From: Gongronella butleri
Taxonomy: Eukaryota > Mucoromycota > Mucoromycetes > Mucorales > Cunninghamellaceae
Direction: 5' to 3'
NCBI GenBank assembly: GCA_025201375.1
Contig: JAIWZP010000060.1
Span: forward strand, 62,001-126,000
DNA length: 64,000 nt
Shown: positions 34,887-46,986 of the stretch, in pieces
Layout: each line of letters starts with the position of its first letter
How positions within the stretch are numbered: the first letter of the stretch is position 1
Program-made: the position numbers and the translations under genes
Notes under the pieces: generated by a model
Databases searched by the model: none
Seen by the model: the letters and a program-made list of their open reading frames with translations, nothing else
Told to the model about the DNA's origin: nothing

Positions 34887-35919
34887 CTTATCTATTGTTT
34901 TTTCTTCTCTTTTTCGTTTCTCTCTCTCTCTCTCTCTCTCTCTCTTGCGCACCCCCTCCTTGCTTTTCTCTCCTTGTTACACAAAAATAAACGCGACAGG
35001 CGTGCTTCTTTCTTTCTTTCTTGGTCGGCTGATCACCTCGCTGTGCGCCCGATGGTTTGCTCCTTGACAAATCACTAAACAACCGGCGCCATGGTGCCAA
35101 TTCCTCCTTGGCAGGCCAAGTTTTATTTTTATTTTCTCTTCTTTCTTGTTCGCCGCCATCTAACAAGGCGCTTTGCATGGATGAATGGCGCAATCGGGGG
35201 TGCGCGTATTTAAAATCAGTGGGTTTAATTGCATTTCATCTAATTTTTTCTTTTCTGGAGGCTCATTTCGGGGTCAAATGGGCTCAATGACGATCAAAGT
35301 TTGCAATTTATTGTCATTGTGCGTGCGCAGGTTCGTCAATGGAGATCCCATTTGCACAAATAAAAGAAAAAGGGCAGCCAATGAGACCTCCCTCTTTTTT
35401 TTCTGCCTTTTTTTTTTTTTTTACTCGCTCCTTTGTCTCAGGTTCCCCCCCTTTTTTTTTTTAATCTTTTCGCTCCCTAATTGCCAATGGGAACGCGCAA
35501 ATTTCTGCCTCCTCCCAATTTTTTTTCATTTGTTCCGCTAGGCCCTATTTTTATGACTGCCAACAACGTGATGACCAGCTCAATTGGGGCTGTGGGCAGA
35601 CACCATTCAGCAAACAACACTTGGCTTTGGTCCAGGATGCAATGCTACTGATTTAGGGGCAAAAAAGGCGTGCCCTTTTTCTATGGGCATTAGAAATCAG
35701 ATGGCCTCACGTTTCTCCTTGAAAAAGGAGGGAGAGGGCAAGCGCGCGCGCAAGGACGAGGAGGTGAAAAGAGACACGACTTGGGTATAAAAGACGCGTC
35801 AATGCCGCGCGTCCCGGCGCTTTCGTCTTGTAAGATTTTATCAATTCTTTCATTTTTGAACCCACACACTTTTTTTTTTCGTGCCCCACTTCATTCCTTT
35901 TTTTTTTTCTCAAAACACT
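34887..35919. other. GH35 3' flank and KRE9-like promoter
   Basis: A TC microsatellite lies at 34919-34945 just past the GH35 stop. T-runs are at 35396-35463. A TATA box TATAAAA lies at 35786-35792, about 130 bp before the next ATG. No gene seen. Confidence 0.65.
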
Positions 35920-36501
35920 ATGAAGCCCTTTATGTCTTTGATGGTCATTGCCACAATGATGGCGACATTGAGCCAAGGTATGCCCGTGGTCAAGCGCGAC
36001 GAGCCTGTTGTCGCCATCACGTCGCCGCTCGAGGGTGCCACGCTGCAAAAGAACCAGCAGGTGACCATCACGTGGGATCTGCACAACGAACTGGAAAAAA
36101 AGACCGTCGAGGACGATGGCGAGGGATTGACCGTCGAGCTGTACCGTGGCGACCCCACAAAGTTGCAAATGGTCCGCACACTGGCCGAAAGCGTCGACAT
36201 CAACGATGACAGCGCGCAAATCACCATCCCCCAGGACCTGGAGAATGGCAACGACTACGCCCTGGCCGTTGGATCTAATGCCGACAACATGAATTACATT
36301 GGCAAGCTCACCATCAATGACGGCACCGCCTCGCCCGCGCCCCCCACAGCCGCCAATGCCCCGGTCCCTGCCACCCAGCAACAACAGACAAAGGTCGCAG
36401 CCGCTTCTATCAATCCCCACCAGCACGGTGCCACCAACCCCGCTGCACCAGCATCCGTCGCAGCTCATGCTCAACAGCAAGACGCCCCCGCCGTCATGTA
36501 A
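35920..36501 (+). CDS. Secreted KRE9/KNH1-like (Ser/Thr-rich wall) protein
   Basis: Single-exon gene, 193 aa. Residues 1-20 form a signal peptide ending near LSQGMP; a KR site follows, suggesting dibasic processing. Residues about 28-115 look like the Ig-like domain of the yeast Kre9/Knh1 N-terminal family: VAITSPLEGATLQKNQQVTITWD at the start, then a short-strand pattern to NYIGKLTIND. The remaining 75 residues are Ala/Pro/Gln-rich and probably unfolded. No GPI signal is evident at the C terminus. The family is linked to beta-1,6-glucan and wall assembly, but the biochemical role is unproven. The start is chosen at the ATG before the hydrophobic run. AATAAA is at about 36540. Confidence 0.82.
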   Translation: MKPFMSLMVIATMMATLSQGMPVVKRDEPVVAITSPLEGATLQKNQQVTITWDLHNELEKKTVEDDGEGLTVELYRGDPTKLQMVRTLAESVDINDDSAQITIPQDLENGNDYALAVGSNADNMNYIGKLTINDGTASPAPPTAANAPVPATQQQQTKVAAASINPHQHGATNPAAPASVAAHAQQQDAPAVM

Positions 36502-36719
36502 TGCCGATTTTTTCTCTTGCCCCCCTCTCCCCCGTTGGAATAAATTAAATCTACTGCTTTATTAATCAATTAATGTCGAGCGGCAATGCGCAATCTGGCT
36601 CAAAATGTGCCGCTTTTCTCTTTTTTTTTTTTTTTACGCCTTTTCACGCGACACGCGCGGGTCATGACGTGTATAGCCATTCAGGGCCAATATGCCTTTT
36701 TAAAATGAAGGCTAAATTC
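36502..36719. other. KRE9-like 3' flank
   Basis: Short AT-rich flank with a T-run at 36621-36636, followed by the start of the repeat island. Confidence 0.6.
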
Positions 36720-36880
36720 AGCGTATGATATTCAGGCGTATACAACGCGTATTCAGGCCATGTAACAGGCGCGTTCAGCCCGTGTTCAACGCGCATTCAA
36801 GCCACATTCGGGTGTATTCAGGCCGTGTTTGGGTGTGTTCAGCCCGTATTCAGGCGTGTTTGGGCGTATTCAGGTATGTT
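36720..36880 (+). repeat. GTATTCAGGCGTATTC-type repeats, left block
   Basis: About ten degenerate copies of a 15-20 bp word such as TATTCAGGCGTATTCAACGC occur head to tail. The same words return at 37560-37630 on the other side of the minisatellite. Confidence 0.8.
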
Positions 36881-36884
36881 CGTA

Positions 36885-37560
36885 AAAGATCGAATGAACA
36901 ACACTGTGAAGAATTTGCAAACGTTCGCAAAAAAGTCAAACAAACGTTGAGAAGTCTTCGCGAACAACGTTTGTAAAAAATCGAACGAACGCCGTGAAGA
37001 CTTCGCAAACGTTCGTAAAAAAACTTAACAAACATTGTGATTTGTAAAGACTTCGCGAACAACGTTCGTAAAAATCAAACGAATGTTGTGAAGACTTCGC
37101 GAACGACAACGTTTCGTTAAAAAATCAAACAAACGTCATGACTCATGACTTGTATACTCGCGAACAATTTTCGTACGTAAAAACTCAAACGAACAACAAC
37201 GCTGTGAAGACTTCGCGAATAACAAGGTAAAAAAATCAAACGAATATTGTGACTTGTGAAGACTTCGCGAACAACGTTCGTAAAAAATCAAACAAACGTT
37301 GTGAGGACCGTGCGAAAAACAACTTTCGTAGAAATACCAAACGAACAACAACGTTTTGACTTGTGAAGACTTCGCGAACAACAACGTTGTTCTCTTGTTC
37401 ATAATAAAAAAATAAAACGAACGCTGTTGTGAAGACTTCGTGAACAACAACGTTCGTAAAAAAACCAAACGAATACAGTACATTATTATTTTGACTTGTC
37501 AAGACTTCGCGAGCGACGTTCGTAGAAAATAAAATAAACGTTTTGAAGACTTCACGAAAG
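36885..37560 (+). repeat. Degenerate minisatellite, about 12 units of 44-68 bp
   Basis: The core GTGAAGACTTCGCGAACAAC followed by GTTCGTAAAAAATCAAACGAAC recurs about twelve times. CTTCGCGAAC-like anchors fall near 36957, 37001, 37051, 37095, 37157, 37211, 37263, 37312, 37369, 37435, 37503 and 37549. Each unit contains complementary words (ACGTTCGT and ACGAACGT), so single strands could form serial hairpins. Confidence 0.85.
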
Positions 37561-37714
37561 CCCGTGTTCAGGCGTATTCAACGCGTATTCTTCGGGCCAT
37601 GTTGTTCGGGCGTACAGTATTCTTCATCAGGCATGAGCCATTGCTGCACCCCAAGGCCCCAACTCGCCCAGATTTCAACTCAATGTCTCCTCCAAAACAT
37701 GCACAAGTGCTTTC

Positions 37715-39610
37715 AGACTGTCTTTGATCACAAATTCATTTGAGGTGACTCGCGCGTCGATACTGTACGTTGGGCCGTTGTCGCGTCGTCGTACGCTACC
37801 AAAAAAATGGAATACTACTGTAGAATTTACATATCATCATATCCGCTTTTTGCAAGGCGCGACCTCCGGATCTTGTTCATCGGGGCCTATATTCGAGCTA
37901 CTGTAAATGATGCTGATCAGAAAAAGCGGGCGACGACGTCAAGAATTTTTTTCGATCGGAACGCAGAGAAAATTCACTTTTTCATCAAAGTCTTTGATCG
38001 CGATTTGCTTGACAAGTACGGTCTAGTTGGTTCCCGATTTTTATTGCAGCTTTGATAACAAACAGGGGGCAAAGCATCTAATGGGATGACTTGCAGCGCG
38101 CTACAGTAGCTTGGGTTTAAACTATTTGCATCGGTCATTTCACTAGCAGCCTGCAATCCACCACTCATGAACGCATAAAAATGTGCAAATTACTGTGTAG
38201 AATTGGTGGGTGGAGAATGTGACAAGAAAACAAAAGACAAGAAATACAATCGCAAACAGATACGGTTTATTGAAATGTAAAACGATTCTCTATTTATACA
38301 AAACGTGAAAGGACAATGGTATCAGATCGTGAGATGCGGAGAAACAACGCTGTAAGAGAGAGCTGTCGAGACTCTCCGTATCTGAGGCAAAACATACTAT
38401 CTGTCGCTTTGCATCAATTGTTAAAAGACCTCGGATCGGTATCAAGGGCGTTTGTTTCAATCCATTGAATGCCATCGACATGCATATACATGGGGCTGAT
38501 CAGGGCATGGCCATTGAGCCGGTGAAACCAGCGCCTGCGGCGCGCGGCTCTTTTTTTTTTTTTATATTCTATTTTTGCCATGCTTGGCCCGAGCTCGTGG
38601 CTGGTCATAGCCGAGCCACGACTCTGCATGTCTGGATCATTTGTATTAAGGGCATAGATGGATGCATCACGTATTGAGCGCGTACAATTCAATGTGAGAG
38701 CATAAAGGATGATAAAGGTGCGCATTCCTTATTTCGGGCATCATGATTACAATGCGATGCGGATGACGGCCCGACAGCGGCCTGAGCGAGAGCGGGGAAT
38801 CAAACCCCAGATTAGGAAGGAGCGTCGGAGCGACGTGTGCGGCAATTGCCTATATTTACAGCACTGGTAAAAATACCAAGTACTCGCCATTGCGCGTCTA
38901 AACAACTTGATCGCTTATGCTCTGAGGACGGCAAATACAACATACTGTAAAAAAATAAAAAAATGAAAAAATAAAAATTCCATGCAATCCAGCCACGCGC
39001 TTAATTTGGAAGTTTCATATCTTAAATTTTTGCAAAAAAATCTTGCCCAAAGTAGGCACTTTTCTCAATCGATCGCCATTCATGCGTCACTCTTTGGGCC
39101 TTTTTTTTCTTACGCTGGGGCAAGCAATCTGCCATTTTGTCTGCCAATGTCAAATTGTCGGAGTGACCTGCCTGTTTGGGATGCATTGATCACTCGGAGT
39201 TCGAAATTCCCCAAATTTGGCATTTTCTGAGATTGAAAAGTGTAACCCCTGAGTGACCCCTGGATTTTTCAAAAGTGATCGTAGCGCTTGGGGTTTTAAG
39301 CTTTTTTGTTGCAAACTTTGCGTTGAATCCGATGCAGCCATTTTTGAACGGACTCTACCAAGCAGATGGCGAAATAAATGCAAAATAGGACAAATTTGGT
39401 GTTTTCTGAATTGGTGGGCTCAAAAAAAATCGGGCGCACCCATTCAGTGCACTGGCCATCATAGTTCATGCAGTGGCGCATTTTTCATCGGCGGGAAGGC
39501 AGGCAGTAAAAATTTTTCTGGAGGAACAACGGGTCATCAATGTCCCTAGGTAAATCACGCCTTGTCATTTTCTAAAGGCAAGTGGGTCCTTCTTGTTCAG
39601 TGTACTGTAC
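37715..39610 (+). repeat. Dispersed repeat family, copy C
   Basis: 37724-37915 matches the left block of copy B. 37960-38110 matches 24680-24850 and 38980-39545 matches 24950-25520. The ~500-bp tandem array of copy B is absent. Between 38200 and 38950 it carries sequence with no counterpart in copy B, possibly an insertion. It ends in TGTACTGTACAGTACA-type palindromes near 39600-39620. Confidence 0.75.
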
Positions 39611-42007
39611 AGTACAGTAGCACGCTGCTGCAAGCATCGAAAATTCGAAATGCAGTAACAGAAAGCTCCAGGTTCTATCTACAGTATTGTGATTTACGTA
39701 CTGTATGATTAAAAAATGCACGGATCAAACACTTTATTTGTGGTGTACTGTAAAATCACCACGAAATCATAAAGATTGTGATTTTGTGCATTTTCTCTGT
39801 CGCTTGTTCACTTAATCACTTGTTTTTTAAGCAAGTACGTGCGCACGTCGCTAAATCCATTCTTGCCAGCACTTAATGTAATCATAGATGGCCGTTCACG
39901 ACACCCATCAAGGGACGAAAAAATGGTCAGTGACCAACAGTGATGTCGAGCGGTGGAGCGCGATGGCTAATTTTAAATCAAGACGGGTTGCTGCAAGTGC
40001 ATCTGCACATGATCATTTGAGACCTTGCCGTCGGCTGGGGGAATTTGAGAGGGCGTGAGTTGCCGGCTGGCAAGAGCGCAAGACGTGGAGGTGCGTGCTT
40101 TCACATTGGCTCCCTGGTGTGCCTGGGCCCGTACAATTGAATTCCGCGGATCAGGGCGATTTCGCATTGACAACAGGAATGGCATGCAACGCTAATCTTA
40201 GCCTGGTCATTGCCTTTTTTTTTTTTTCTTTTGACGTCCGCGTTTGGCACGATCCGCAATGGAACGGTCAACATGCTTATTGGTGCATACGGAGTTGAAG
40301 CAAAGCAAGCTAGTGCAAATCTATGACAGGTTGTGGCACGGTCAGGTGAAGGGCGTGAAGGGCGTGAAGAGCGCGTTGAAGCCCTGCTTCCCGGGAATGG
40401 CAATTGTCGGTGCCAATTTTAGCTTGCGTCGCGCCATTCTTGGCGATTGCATGAATTTTGCTCATAGTTCACGAGACACCAATGGGCCATCGTGGAAGGT
40501 CTGCGATGGCAAGAAGCGTTCCCATCTTGGGACGCAAGGCCGCTCGCGCTTCATGTGACCAACAAGGACTAAAATTTTAAAAACACTCGCTGATCCATGG
40601 ATGATGATGATGACTAGGGACCATGCGGCAAATCCATTAGCGTGTCTATATTTTTCCCTATTGAATCTTGTTTTCGTGGATCGTCGCTCTCTCTTTTGTG
40701 TTTTTTTCCCAGCGCCATTAGGCGGAAATGACCAGATGATGAATGGAAATAGTATTCCGCCGGGGCGAGGCCCATGATGCACAAAAGGACGGAAAGGGGC
40801 CGGCCTGGCTGTCGGGAAATCCTTCGCGTTGTCTAGGTCTCGCCAAGGAACCTCTCATTTTTGGTCTAGTACAGGTACAAAAGAATGGGGTCATTTCAGA
40901 AATCAAGTAGAAAAAGAGCCGTCCATGGCAGAAAGAGCATTGACACCTATGCAAAACGGCGCGCCAGAAAAAAAAAAAGAGAGCGAGAGCGGTGTTTCTA
41001 AAAATACATATTGACGGGGGCAAGCGGCGACAATCAAGGGAGCATGAAAAAAGCGACCAGCCTATTTTTAATGGGGGAGCTGGGACAGGGCCCATCACAC
41101 TTGCAGAAGATCATTCATTACGTCTTGTGTCACCATGATCAGAGGGCCATGGCCGCCCTTTTGGAAGACAAAGATCCACCAGGAATTCGGTGTTGGAAAG
41201 TATCAAAACAAAACAACATGCGCGCTACACGCCTCCACGCGCCTCTTTCGGTCATCTGTTCTTTGGCAATGGATGGTTGCGCGACTCGTGGCAAAAGGAT
41301 GGTGAGAAGGGGAAAGAGCCATCTGTTTTGATTGTGCCTGACAAAGGTGCCACCACCGTCATCTTTTCATGGCAAAAAAAAAAAAGAAAAAGTCGCTGCT
41401 GTTTTTAGCACTGGGCGCAAGGGTCCAGGCTTTTACTCCATTTTGGCATCCTATTCAGACATGCATGCAAGCTGACGCTTATTTTTTTTTCTTGTTGTTT
41501 TTTTTGTTCTTTCTTCCATGTTCCTGGAAAAAAAAGATGATGACTGGGAGAGGACAGGGGCGCGGGTTCGCATGGATGCATGAGAGGGTGCCGTTTTTGT
41601 TCTTTCTTATTTTATTGCATTTGCCATTTAACCAAGGTTGCACGATGAAGCATTATAAAGCAATCCATGAGCACGCTCCCGTTGCCAAAACACACACTAA
41701 AGAGGACAGATGCGTGAGGTTGTACAAAGCGAGCAGGCGTGAGCAGGGGAGTCATGAATTCAGGCAAACCGGCCATGTAACAAAGACGATGCCTTTTTTG
41801 TGTGTACCGCTGCCATGTCGGGAAACGAAACGCAAAAAAAAAGGCAGTGGTCCAAAATGAGGGGGAGCCCCTTTTTTTTTTATTTCTCTCTTCTTTTTTT
41901 TCTTTTTTCTTTTCGCTTTTACACGCTTTGTGTCAACATTTTTTTTATTTTTGCATTTTATATGGTGTTTTAGTTTGTTTGTTCTCTTTTTTTATATTTA
42001 ATTTACC
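39611..42007. other. Intergenic, repeat island edge to SLM1-like promoter
   Basis: 39611-39780 is rich in TACTGTA-type words. The remaining ~2.2 kb has short frames only and no recognised product. T-tracts lie at 41481-41510 and 41872-41900 ahead of the next gene. Confidence 0.6.
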
Positions 42008-44771
42008 ATGACTGAAGTCTTACCGCCCTCGGACGCGCCTGTCAAGCTGATGAGCCGGTTCACGGAGCACTTTGATATTGTGCTGACGCCGGACCAACTG
42101 CAGCCCTTTTTGCACAAGCACGGCGCGCATGATCAATCGCAAGATCAGCAGGCAAACGCGTCATCCGTGCCGATGGCATTGTCATCGAGCACGCCGGGCC
42201 CGCCACGGCCGATGCGCATGAATTCGACGCCGGCCATGATGTTGAACAACAACGCGTCCACCGGGTTTTTGCCGTCGTCGCCCAAGATGGCCGCCGATCA
42301 GCGCACCATTGCGACGATGGGACCGTCCAGCAAGTCGCCACCACAGCCGCTCGTGCCGCCACCATTGCCGTCGTCGACATCCACCTCCAATGGTGCGCAC
42401 CATGATCCTACGGGCCTCGAGATCTCGCGCAAAAAGATGCTCGAGCAGCAGCGGCAGCAGATCGCCGTGTTCTTGCCCGATTACAAGCCCAGTGCAGGCA
42501 TCTTTTACCGCGGCGACCACATGGTGAAGCGCCTGAGCAACTGGCTCATCCTGTTGAAATTGGCTTCTGGATGGACAGATGAAATCAGCAGGCTATTAAG
42601 CACCGCGTATTACAAAAAGATGAAAAAGGAACGTCATGATGTTTATGGTAATAACGAACCTAAAAGGTGGCAAGCGACAAAAAGAGAGACAAAAGAGAAA
42701 AAAGAAAAAGCCATAAAAAACAGGAGCTCACCGTGACTCACTGCCTTTTTTTTTCCCAATTATTTTCTAGATCGCCTGAACAAAGGCAAAAAGCAAGTGC
42801 AAGCGCAACTGTCACAATACAAACGCGAGTGTCGCGAGCAATTGCATGATCTCAAGACAAATCCGGCCTTGCGCACCGAGGAGCTGCTGACGCGCGCCAA
42901 CCAGACGAAAAAGTGCCTGCGACACCTCGCCCAGCTGTGCGATTATGCGGACGACCCCAACAACTTGAAGGTGCCCGAAAAGGACCCCTGGTTGGGCAAT
43001 CTTTGTAAGCAAAAAGCAAAAAGCAAAAAAAAAAATCAAAATAAAAGTACGCGTCGTGGCGCTCATTTCGATCTTTTTTATTCTTTTCTTGTTGTTGGTT
43101 TTTGCCAGTGGTGCTGCGTTACCTGAAACGCGAGACGACCGAGGAAAACCGTCTGCGTGCACTGATGGCGGGCATTCAAAAGGAAATGCATGATCTCGAA
43201 ACGCAAATCACCGAGACGCTGGCTGTGCTTGTGGATCTGGGCGTGGAGATGCAGACGACCATCACGCACTATGGCACGACGGTCGACACGGTGCTCGGGG
43301 CCATTTTGCCATATGCCTCGTGGAACGTCTTTGTCGACACGGTGCAGCAAGAATGGGTTGACGAGAATCACATTGAAAAGAACTACCTAAAGATCAATTA
43401 TCCAAACAAGATGCATCCGCTCGTTGCCACCGCCCAGCGAGGTGTCCTTGGCCGCCGCGCCGGCGTCCTCAAGCAATATCACAAGAAATATTACATCCTG
43501 ACACATTGTACGACCGGCCTCCGCCTCAATTCCTTTTGAAATGGGATGCTGACACTTTTTTTTTTTTTTGTTCATTAGATGGCTTTTTGCACCAGTACAA
43601 GATGAACGACCGATACAAGCCCGAGGGCTCGATCCTTGTTGCTGGCGGGTCGGTGGAGAAAAAGTCGTCGACGGACAGCATGGATGATGATGTGGTGGAC
43701 GAGTCGCGGCCGATCAAAAAGGAGCACAAAAAGGGCTACTTTTTTGACGTGCGACTTCCGAAGAAGAGCGGCAAGACGTTGCATTTTTGCACGAAGAACA
43801 AGCGCGAATGGGAAATGTGGTGCCGACGCATGGCCGAGGTGACGTCTGGCCAATCGGTGGCGATTTTACTCGAAAAACGCGAGCGTATCGCGTTGCAACA
43901 AAAGGAAAAACGCAATGGTGCGGCGTCGCTCACGCCAAGCGGCCAGCCACGGCCTGCCAACCACACGATCGGCAGCAGCTGCAATGAATCCACTAGCTTT
44001 GGCACGGACGACACGGATGATGATGACGACGACGACGATGTTCAGGACGACGTGGATGCCATGGATTATCACGATGATGATGACGATGACGACGACGACA
44101 ACGAAGAAGAACGCGCTAGACACGATCACGCGCACGCGACGCGTCGTGTTCCGCCACCACCGGCGGCATCTTCCTCATTGGCACCTGCCAGTAGCATGAG
44201 CAACCATGACGATGACGACGATGACAGGGATTCGCATTTCCACTCAATTGACGCGTCCATGCGATCGAGCAACACGACCGCGGATCACATGCACGTGGAT
44301 GACAGCTCATCGTTGCGCATCATGACGGAAAGCGACATCATGTCGCTGGATGTTGGCCAAACGACGCCTCCTTCCATCAATTCGCCCGCATCCACGCAAA
44401 ACAACACGACTGCTGCCGGTCCACCAGCCGTGGCTGCCATTGCTACACCTTTGGGTCCAATGACCACTGCATCTGCCCCCACACCAGAGGCACACATCAC
44501 CACCGCCCTGTCGCCCCCTCCCACCCGCCGTAAACAAATCCAAACTCAACCACAGCAACCCAATGGTGACATCCATCCCCACACAGACATCGCCGCCAAC
44601 GAAAGTGAATCTGGCATCTACTTTTCGTCCACGTCGTCCGTCGCCTCCGACGCATCCCCACCACCCATGGCCTCCCTCGACAATCAGCTGAGGAATGACT
44701 CCCATCGCATGGACAGACACGGCGCACAGACATACCAACCCGGCCTCAATCTCGCGTCACTGGACGTCTAA
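42008..44771 (+). CDS. SLM1-like BAR/PH phosphoinositide-binding protein
   Basis: Probable plasma-membrane PI(4,5)P2 effector of the Slm1/Slm2 type, which in yeast cooperates with TORC2. Four exons: 42008-42647, 42771-43004, 43109-43507 and 43579-44771, 821 aa. A disordered Ser/Pro/Thr-rich N terminus of about 130 residues precedes an F-BAR-like helical region (about 150-425; QIAVFLPDYKPSAGIFYRGD, YKRECREQLHDLK, EENRLRALMAGIQKEMHDLE). A PH domain follows from about 465 to 600: GVLGRRAGVLKQYHKKYYILTH joins to YGFLHQYKMND, then GYFFDVRLP and KNKREWEMWCRRMAE. The ~220-residue tail is extremely acidic with Asp runs, then Ser/Thr/Pro-rich. The exon 3-4 junction lies inside the PH domain, and phase agrees at every junction. 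Confidence 0.88.
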
Positions 44772-45932
44772 TCCCCCCGCCCCATCCAATTCTTTTAGTT
44801 TTTATACTTTTTTTTCCCCCTGTATTCCATATCCCGCAAAATTGGTCATTTCCCTCTTACAATCCACACATCTCCATGCCATGCTGCCTAATAATGAAAA
44901 GGCTTTTTTTTTGCCACCCCTTTTTTTTATTTTTTCTTCTCTTTTTCTCGTTTTTACTTGTTTCTGCCACGTCATGCATGTTACTGCGCGACATGCACAA
45001 CCTGTAGGCTTCCTCAGCCGCCGCTGAGCATGTCTTGCATGAATGCACGCATGGCCATGCCCCTGGTTTTCCCAGCAGATTAGGCGCTCCAATTGGGCTT
45101 TTTTTTTTTTTTTTTTTTGTGATGTTTTCCTATTTTTATCCATCTTTTCATTTCACTTTTTTTGTGAGTGGTCAGACTGCTTGGCACGTTTGACTTCTTG
45201 AAAAGGCAGCAGTCAATGTGGATCACCTGCTTTTTTGTCGCAGGCCCTTGCTGCCTTCAAACTCATTTTTTTTATCGACTTTTTCCACAAAACCTTGCAC
45301 AAATTCCAGGAAAATAAAACAAGGAGCATTTGGAGGATTTGAGGACAAGTTCTCGGCCAACTCGCGCAAATGACCCCCTCTCGCGCCCAATTTTGCTTTT
45401 TGGCTACTTTATAAGCCCAGGTTTCAAAAAAAATCACATCTAATTTATTACAAAAAAGGGGTGCGGCATGACCCGACGCGAATAAAAAGACAAAAAAAAA
45501 AGCGATGAACCTAGCGTCGCGTGGGAGGGGAATGGTGGAACACAGAGCAGAGGGCAAGACCAACAGTGCCATTGGTATCCATGTTGAAGCAAAATACAAA
45601 GAAAACAAGGCAAAAAAACAAGGTAAAAGGAGGTCAAAAAAAAGAGGGGGAGGGGGCATGATGGCACGGATGGTCATCCATGGAGCAATTGAGCCAAAAA
45701 AAAAAGAGAGAGTGAGTGAGAGGAGCAAGGGAGTGGGACCAGATGATGTGACAATGACAGAAAAGAAAAAGAGCGAGCCAGGCGCCCTTTTGAACCAGAC
45801 AAAAGGGGGCCGACGTAACGAGAGGGGGCTCAGGGGCAAGACAAAGAAAAAGTAAAAGAGGGTGAGGGAGAGTGAGAGAGAGAGGGGGGGAATCAAGTTG
45901 TACAATGGAGAAAGGGAGGAAAAAAAAGCCAT
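44772..45932. other. Intergenic between convergent genes
   Basis: 3' flanks of the SLM1-like gene and of the minus-strand 108-aa gene. Homopolymers at 45100-45118 and elsewhere. No gene seen. Confidence 0.6.
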
Positions 45933-46378
45933 CTACATGTGGTGCGAGTGGGCATAGTTGGAATTGTAGGTTTCTGAGCATCGCGGGTGAGGCAACGACC
46001 CGTTGGACGGCTTCTTCTTGATCATGACGCTCATGCGCTTTGACAAGCTTTTGCGGTTGTATTGAGGTGCGCCGGGTTGTGGCGATGCCGGTGATGGTGG
46101 CGGCATTTGATCATTGTAATAGACACCGTCGCGATAATGTTGCTTGTAGTATTCCGAGTCTGAAGGAATTAAAAAAAAGGAAAAAAAAAGAGAGCCCTTG
46201 CTTAGTCAAACAGGCAACAGGCTGCATTTTTGGGGTAGCCAGTGGTGTCTTTTTTTTTTTTTTTTTTTTTTTTTTTACCTCGCGAGTCATACTCGGGCAG
46301 AAACGTGCGTCGCTTCGTGTACCGCTCAATCTTCCAGATTTCAATCTGGGATTTCACCTTGTCAATCAAGCCAACCAT
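45933..46378 (-). CDS. Small conserved-looking protein, function unknown
   Basis: Two exons, 46378-46279 and 46159-45933, encode 108 aa; I do not recognise the family. The N terminus is amphipathic and basic (MVGLIDKVKSQIEIWKIERY), followed by TKRRTFLPEYDSRDSEYYKQHY. A Pro-rich segment comes next (MPPPSPASPQPGAP), then a basic patch RKSLSKRMSVMIKKKPS with consensus-like Ser kinase sites, and a His/Tyr-rich end. No signal peptide or membrane segment. The intron has good GT and AG sites and a 31-bp T-tract on the sense strand. The reading frame is open across both exons with coding-like codon use, so a real gene is likely. It could be a membrane-peripheral adaptor, but this is speculation. Confidence 0.65.
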
Positions 46379-46986
46379 TGCAACAAAACCCAAAAAGCAA
46401 AACAATAAAAAAAAAAGAAACAAAAACAAGAAAAAAAAAAAAAAAGAAAGAAAGAAAAGCAATAGAAAATAGGCTAGGAGCGTGCTGTCGAGACAACATG
46501 GGCAAGTCCATTTCAAGTTTTGAGCGGAGATGAACATTGTCCGCGTTACACAAGGAAAAACAGGGGCAACAAAAAATGACGGGAAACGGGGAAAGTGCTG
46601 GGCCAAATCCCTCCTTGTCGCAGAAAAATAAACATGGGGCACGGGCTTACTTGATTGTGATGCAAACATGGTCATTTGAGCAAAAGCCGAAAAGAAAAGC
46701 CCATTGGGCTTGTTCTTTTTTTTTTTTCTCTCTGTCTCTCTCCCTCTGTCTCTTTTGTCTGCTTGTCGCGCGACGCGCCAACGAGACCTATTGGCCCCAT
46801 TGACATCCCGATTGGCCACGCCGGACGCCCGGCTGTTATTTTTAGGGCCAATTTACCCATGGATCGCCGCATCGGATAAAGTTCCAAGCACAGCAAGGGC
46901 AATGCAAGACGCAATCGCAAGAAAAGAAAAAAAATCTTATTCTTTTAAAAGTCTATGGGAGAAAAAAAAAAACACACACAATTGGC
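46379..46986. other. Intergenic upstream of 108-aa gene
   Basis: Promoter side of the 108-aa gene and 3' flank of the GT49 gene. A-rich with AAAG repeats at 46428-46460. No gene seen. Confidence 0.6.

Noticed and set aside
36885..37560. CRISPR-like array
   Set aside because: Units are degenerate with irregular 44-68 bp spacing, lack unique spacers and sit in a eukaryotic genome.
40244..40558. 104-aa plus-strand frame
   Set aside because: No recognisable domain, no splice partners and no support beyond being open.
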